Shown here one piece after another: positions 12,134-13,006 of a stretch of DNA of 13,006 bases (the first letter of the stretch is position 1; each line of letters starts with the position of its first letter). The position numbers and the translations under genes were made by a program. Under the pieces are notes generated by a model. The model made no database searches and had not been told where the DNA came from. It worked only from the letters and a program-made list of their open reading frames with translations. The stretch lies in NCBI GenBank assembly GCA_016649585.1, contig JAENXH010000025.1:1-13006 (forward strand). Reading direction: 5' to 3'. The stretch is from Methanosarcinales archaeon. Lineage in GTDB: Archaea > Halobacteriota > Syntropharchaeia > Alkanophagales > Methanospirareceae.

Positions 12134-12958
12134 TTACACAGGCTCTCTAAATTTCCCGATCCTGTACTCCGCTTTATACGGATCGTAAACCGTGTTATTC
12201 TGATAATCTACTGATAGATGGATCGCCCAATAACCATAACGCCCCTCATCCAGCAGGATTTTTATTGTATGCGTGTCATGAAAGCCCATTGAGGTTAAGA
12301 TATTTTCGTCATACAATTTCCAGTAGGGGTCAATGATAAACCAATTAGACAAATCTCTCCAGTCACCGCCCGTGTATATCATTCCGTATGCATGCACACC
12401 GGAAGAGCCCCAGGCTATCGTCTTCGGCCCCAAATTTTTGTACGCCAATCTGCAGAGGTCACGTGTGTAATGGACACAGACCGCATCGTCATTCTTAGGT
12501 GATTCAAGACTCGTATACTGCTCTACCCACACCACCGTTCGGTTTGTATTCTGTGGATAAACAATCTCGTCGAGAATAAGTGCAGGCTCTTTGCCTCTAT
12601 CTACGGTATAATTGGACAGGTTCCACGCAGAGATATTTACCGCTACTTGATACCGATAATCCAAAGGGACGTGGTCTGCGAAATAATAAAAGTCCTTATA
12701 ATCGCATCGAAAATCTGCGTTCAAATCCCAGGGAACATACCAGTTATATCGGTCGTTGAAGTGAGACTTCAAGACATCTAAGTCTATCTGATTGATATAC
12801 CCATCGTTATTAAAATCGAGGTCGGTCAACGTGATGATGGGCTGTTCCTGCTGAACTTGCTGTTCCTCCTGTCCAGCACAAGTTCCAATTATAAAGCCAT
12901 ATAAAAGCACAAGCACCAGGATTACATGCAGCCATTTAAAAGAGCTCTTTCTTTTCAT
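12134..12958 (-). CDS. Secreted dockerin-like protein with possible transglutaminase-like domain
   Basis: A 274-residue protein. Residues 1-29 are a basic start plus hydrophobic segment (LHVILVLVLLYGFIIGTCAG), a signal peptide or membrane anchor; the Cys at 27 is a poor lipobox. A Gln-rich linker (30-40) follows. Then comes a dockerin-type calcium loop, D48-F-N50-N-D52-G53-Y-I55-N56-Q-I-D59, and a second, weaker loop starting D78-L-N80-A-D82 and ending at D89, the usual paired arrangement. The C-terminal part (100-274) has DDAVCVHYTRDL (Cys161), GVHAYGMIY (His189) and WFIIDPYW (Asp210). This Cys-His-Asp order is as in transglutaminase-like/cysteine peptidase folds; it is my inference. Dockerins bind cohesins on other extracellular proteins, so a cell-surface complex is plausible. 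Dockerin and cohesin proteins are known in several euryarchaea. No cohesin is present in the window. Confidence 0.7.
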   Translation of the reverse strand: MKRKSSFKWLHVILVLVLLYGFIIGTCAGQEEQQVQQEQPIITLTDLDFNNDGYINQIDLDVLKSHFNDRYNWYVPWDLNADFRCDYKDFYYFADHVPLDYRYQVAVNISAWNLSNYTVDRGKEPALILDEIVYPQNTNRTVVWVEQYTSLESPKNDDAVCVHYTRDLCRLAYKNLGPKTIAWGSSGVHAYGMIYTGGDWRDLSNWFIIDPYWKLYDENILTSMGFHDTHTIKILLDEGRYGYWAIHLSVDYQNNTVYDPYKAEYRIGKFREPV

Positions 12959-13006
12959 TTGCTCATCCCTGCGTTCACAACGTCTTTTATTTTCTGCGTC
13001 ATATCT
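12955..13006 (-). CDS. Possible C-terminal tail of an upstream gene (partial at window edge)
   Basis: On the minus strand a frame open from the window edge reads MTQKIKDVVNAGMSK and stops at a TGA that overlaps the start codon of the dockerin-like gene (ATGA). Such four-base overlaps are common between cotranscribed genes, so this may be the end of an operon partner. It is too short to identify and could be chance. Confidence 0.3.
   Translation of the reverse strand, partial: DMTQKIKDVVNAGMSK

Overview
The window comes from the chromosome of a euryarchaeon that uses the tetrahydromethanopterin/methanofuran C1 pathway: a methanogen or a methane/alkane-oxidising relative (ANME or Syntrophoarchaeia type), or less likely an Archaeoglobus relative. 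The evidence is an archaeal clamp-loader small subunit (RfcS), the archaeal ADH synthase of the alternative shikimate route, beta-RFAP synthase for methanopterin synthesis, a formylmethanofuran dehydrogenase operon (fwdDBAC), and an archaeal tRNA-Thr with U73 and no encoded CCA. Several promoters have archaeal TATA spacing, and some genes look leaderless. The species cannot be fixed from sequence alone.

Layout. 142-2005 (+): ADH synthase and beta-RFAP synthase (mptG). 2018-2091 (-): tRNA-Thr(UGU) with its own TATA box. 2242-4392: an A+T-rich foreign insert that I read as two integron gene cassettes in tandem. Each has one ORF followed by an attC-like hairpin recombination site. The first encodes a PD-(D/E)XK nuclease-like plus DUF5655-like protein, the second an unrecognised protein with a weak resemblance to abortive-infection C-terminal domains. 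No integrase is present, so this would be a CALIN (attC cluster lacking an integrase). 4421-6893: a MarC membrane protein (-), RfcS (+) and shikimate dehydrogenase AroE (-). 6986-11196 (+): the fwdD-B-A-C operon, closed by a clear hairpin plus T-tract terminator. 11290-11461: a promoter followed by a possible small structured RNA or 16-residue peptide, without a conventional gene. 11557-12958 (-): a remnant of a type ISP restriction-modification protein, then a secreted dockerin-like protein with a possible transglutaminase-like domain. The tail of another gene may overlap the start of the latter.

How the genes fit together. beta-RFAP synthase makes the precursor of tetrahydromethanopterin. 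FwdABCD catalyses the CO2/formylmethanofuran step whose formyl group is passed to that cofactor. ADH synthase and AroE are two steps of archaeal aromatic synthesis, at separate loci. The cassette insert and the ISP remnant are the accessory part.

The most notable result is the cassette array. Three sites share the pattern GTTnnG[CT]GAAATT. Two of them close hairpins with perfect 11-bp arms. The left core of each attC matches the first bases of its own cassette (7/7 and 6/7), as expected if each cassette once existed as a circle.
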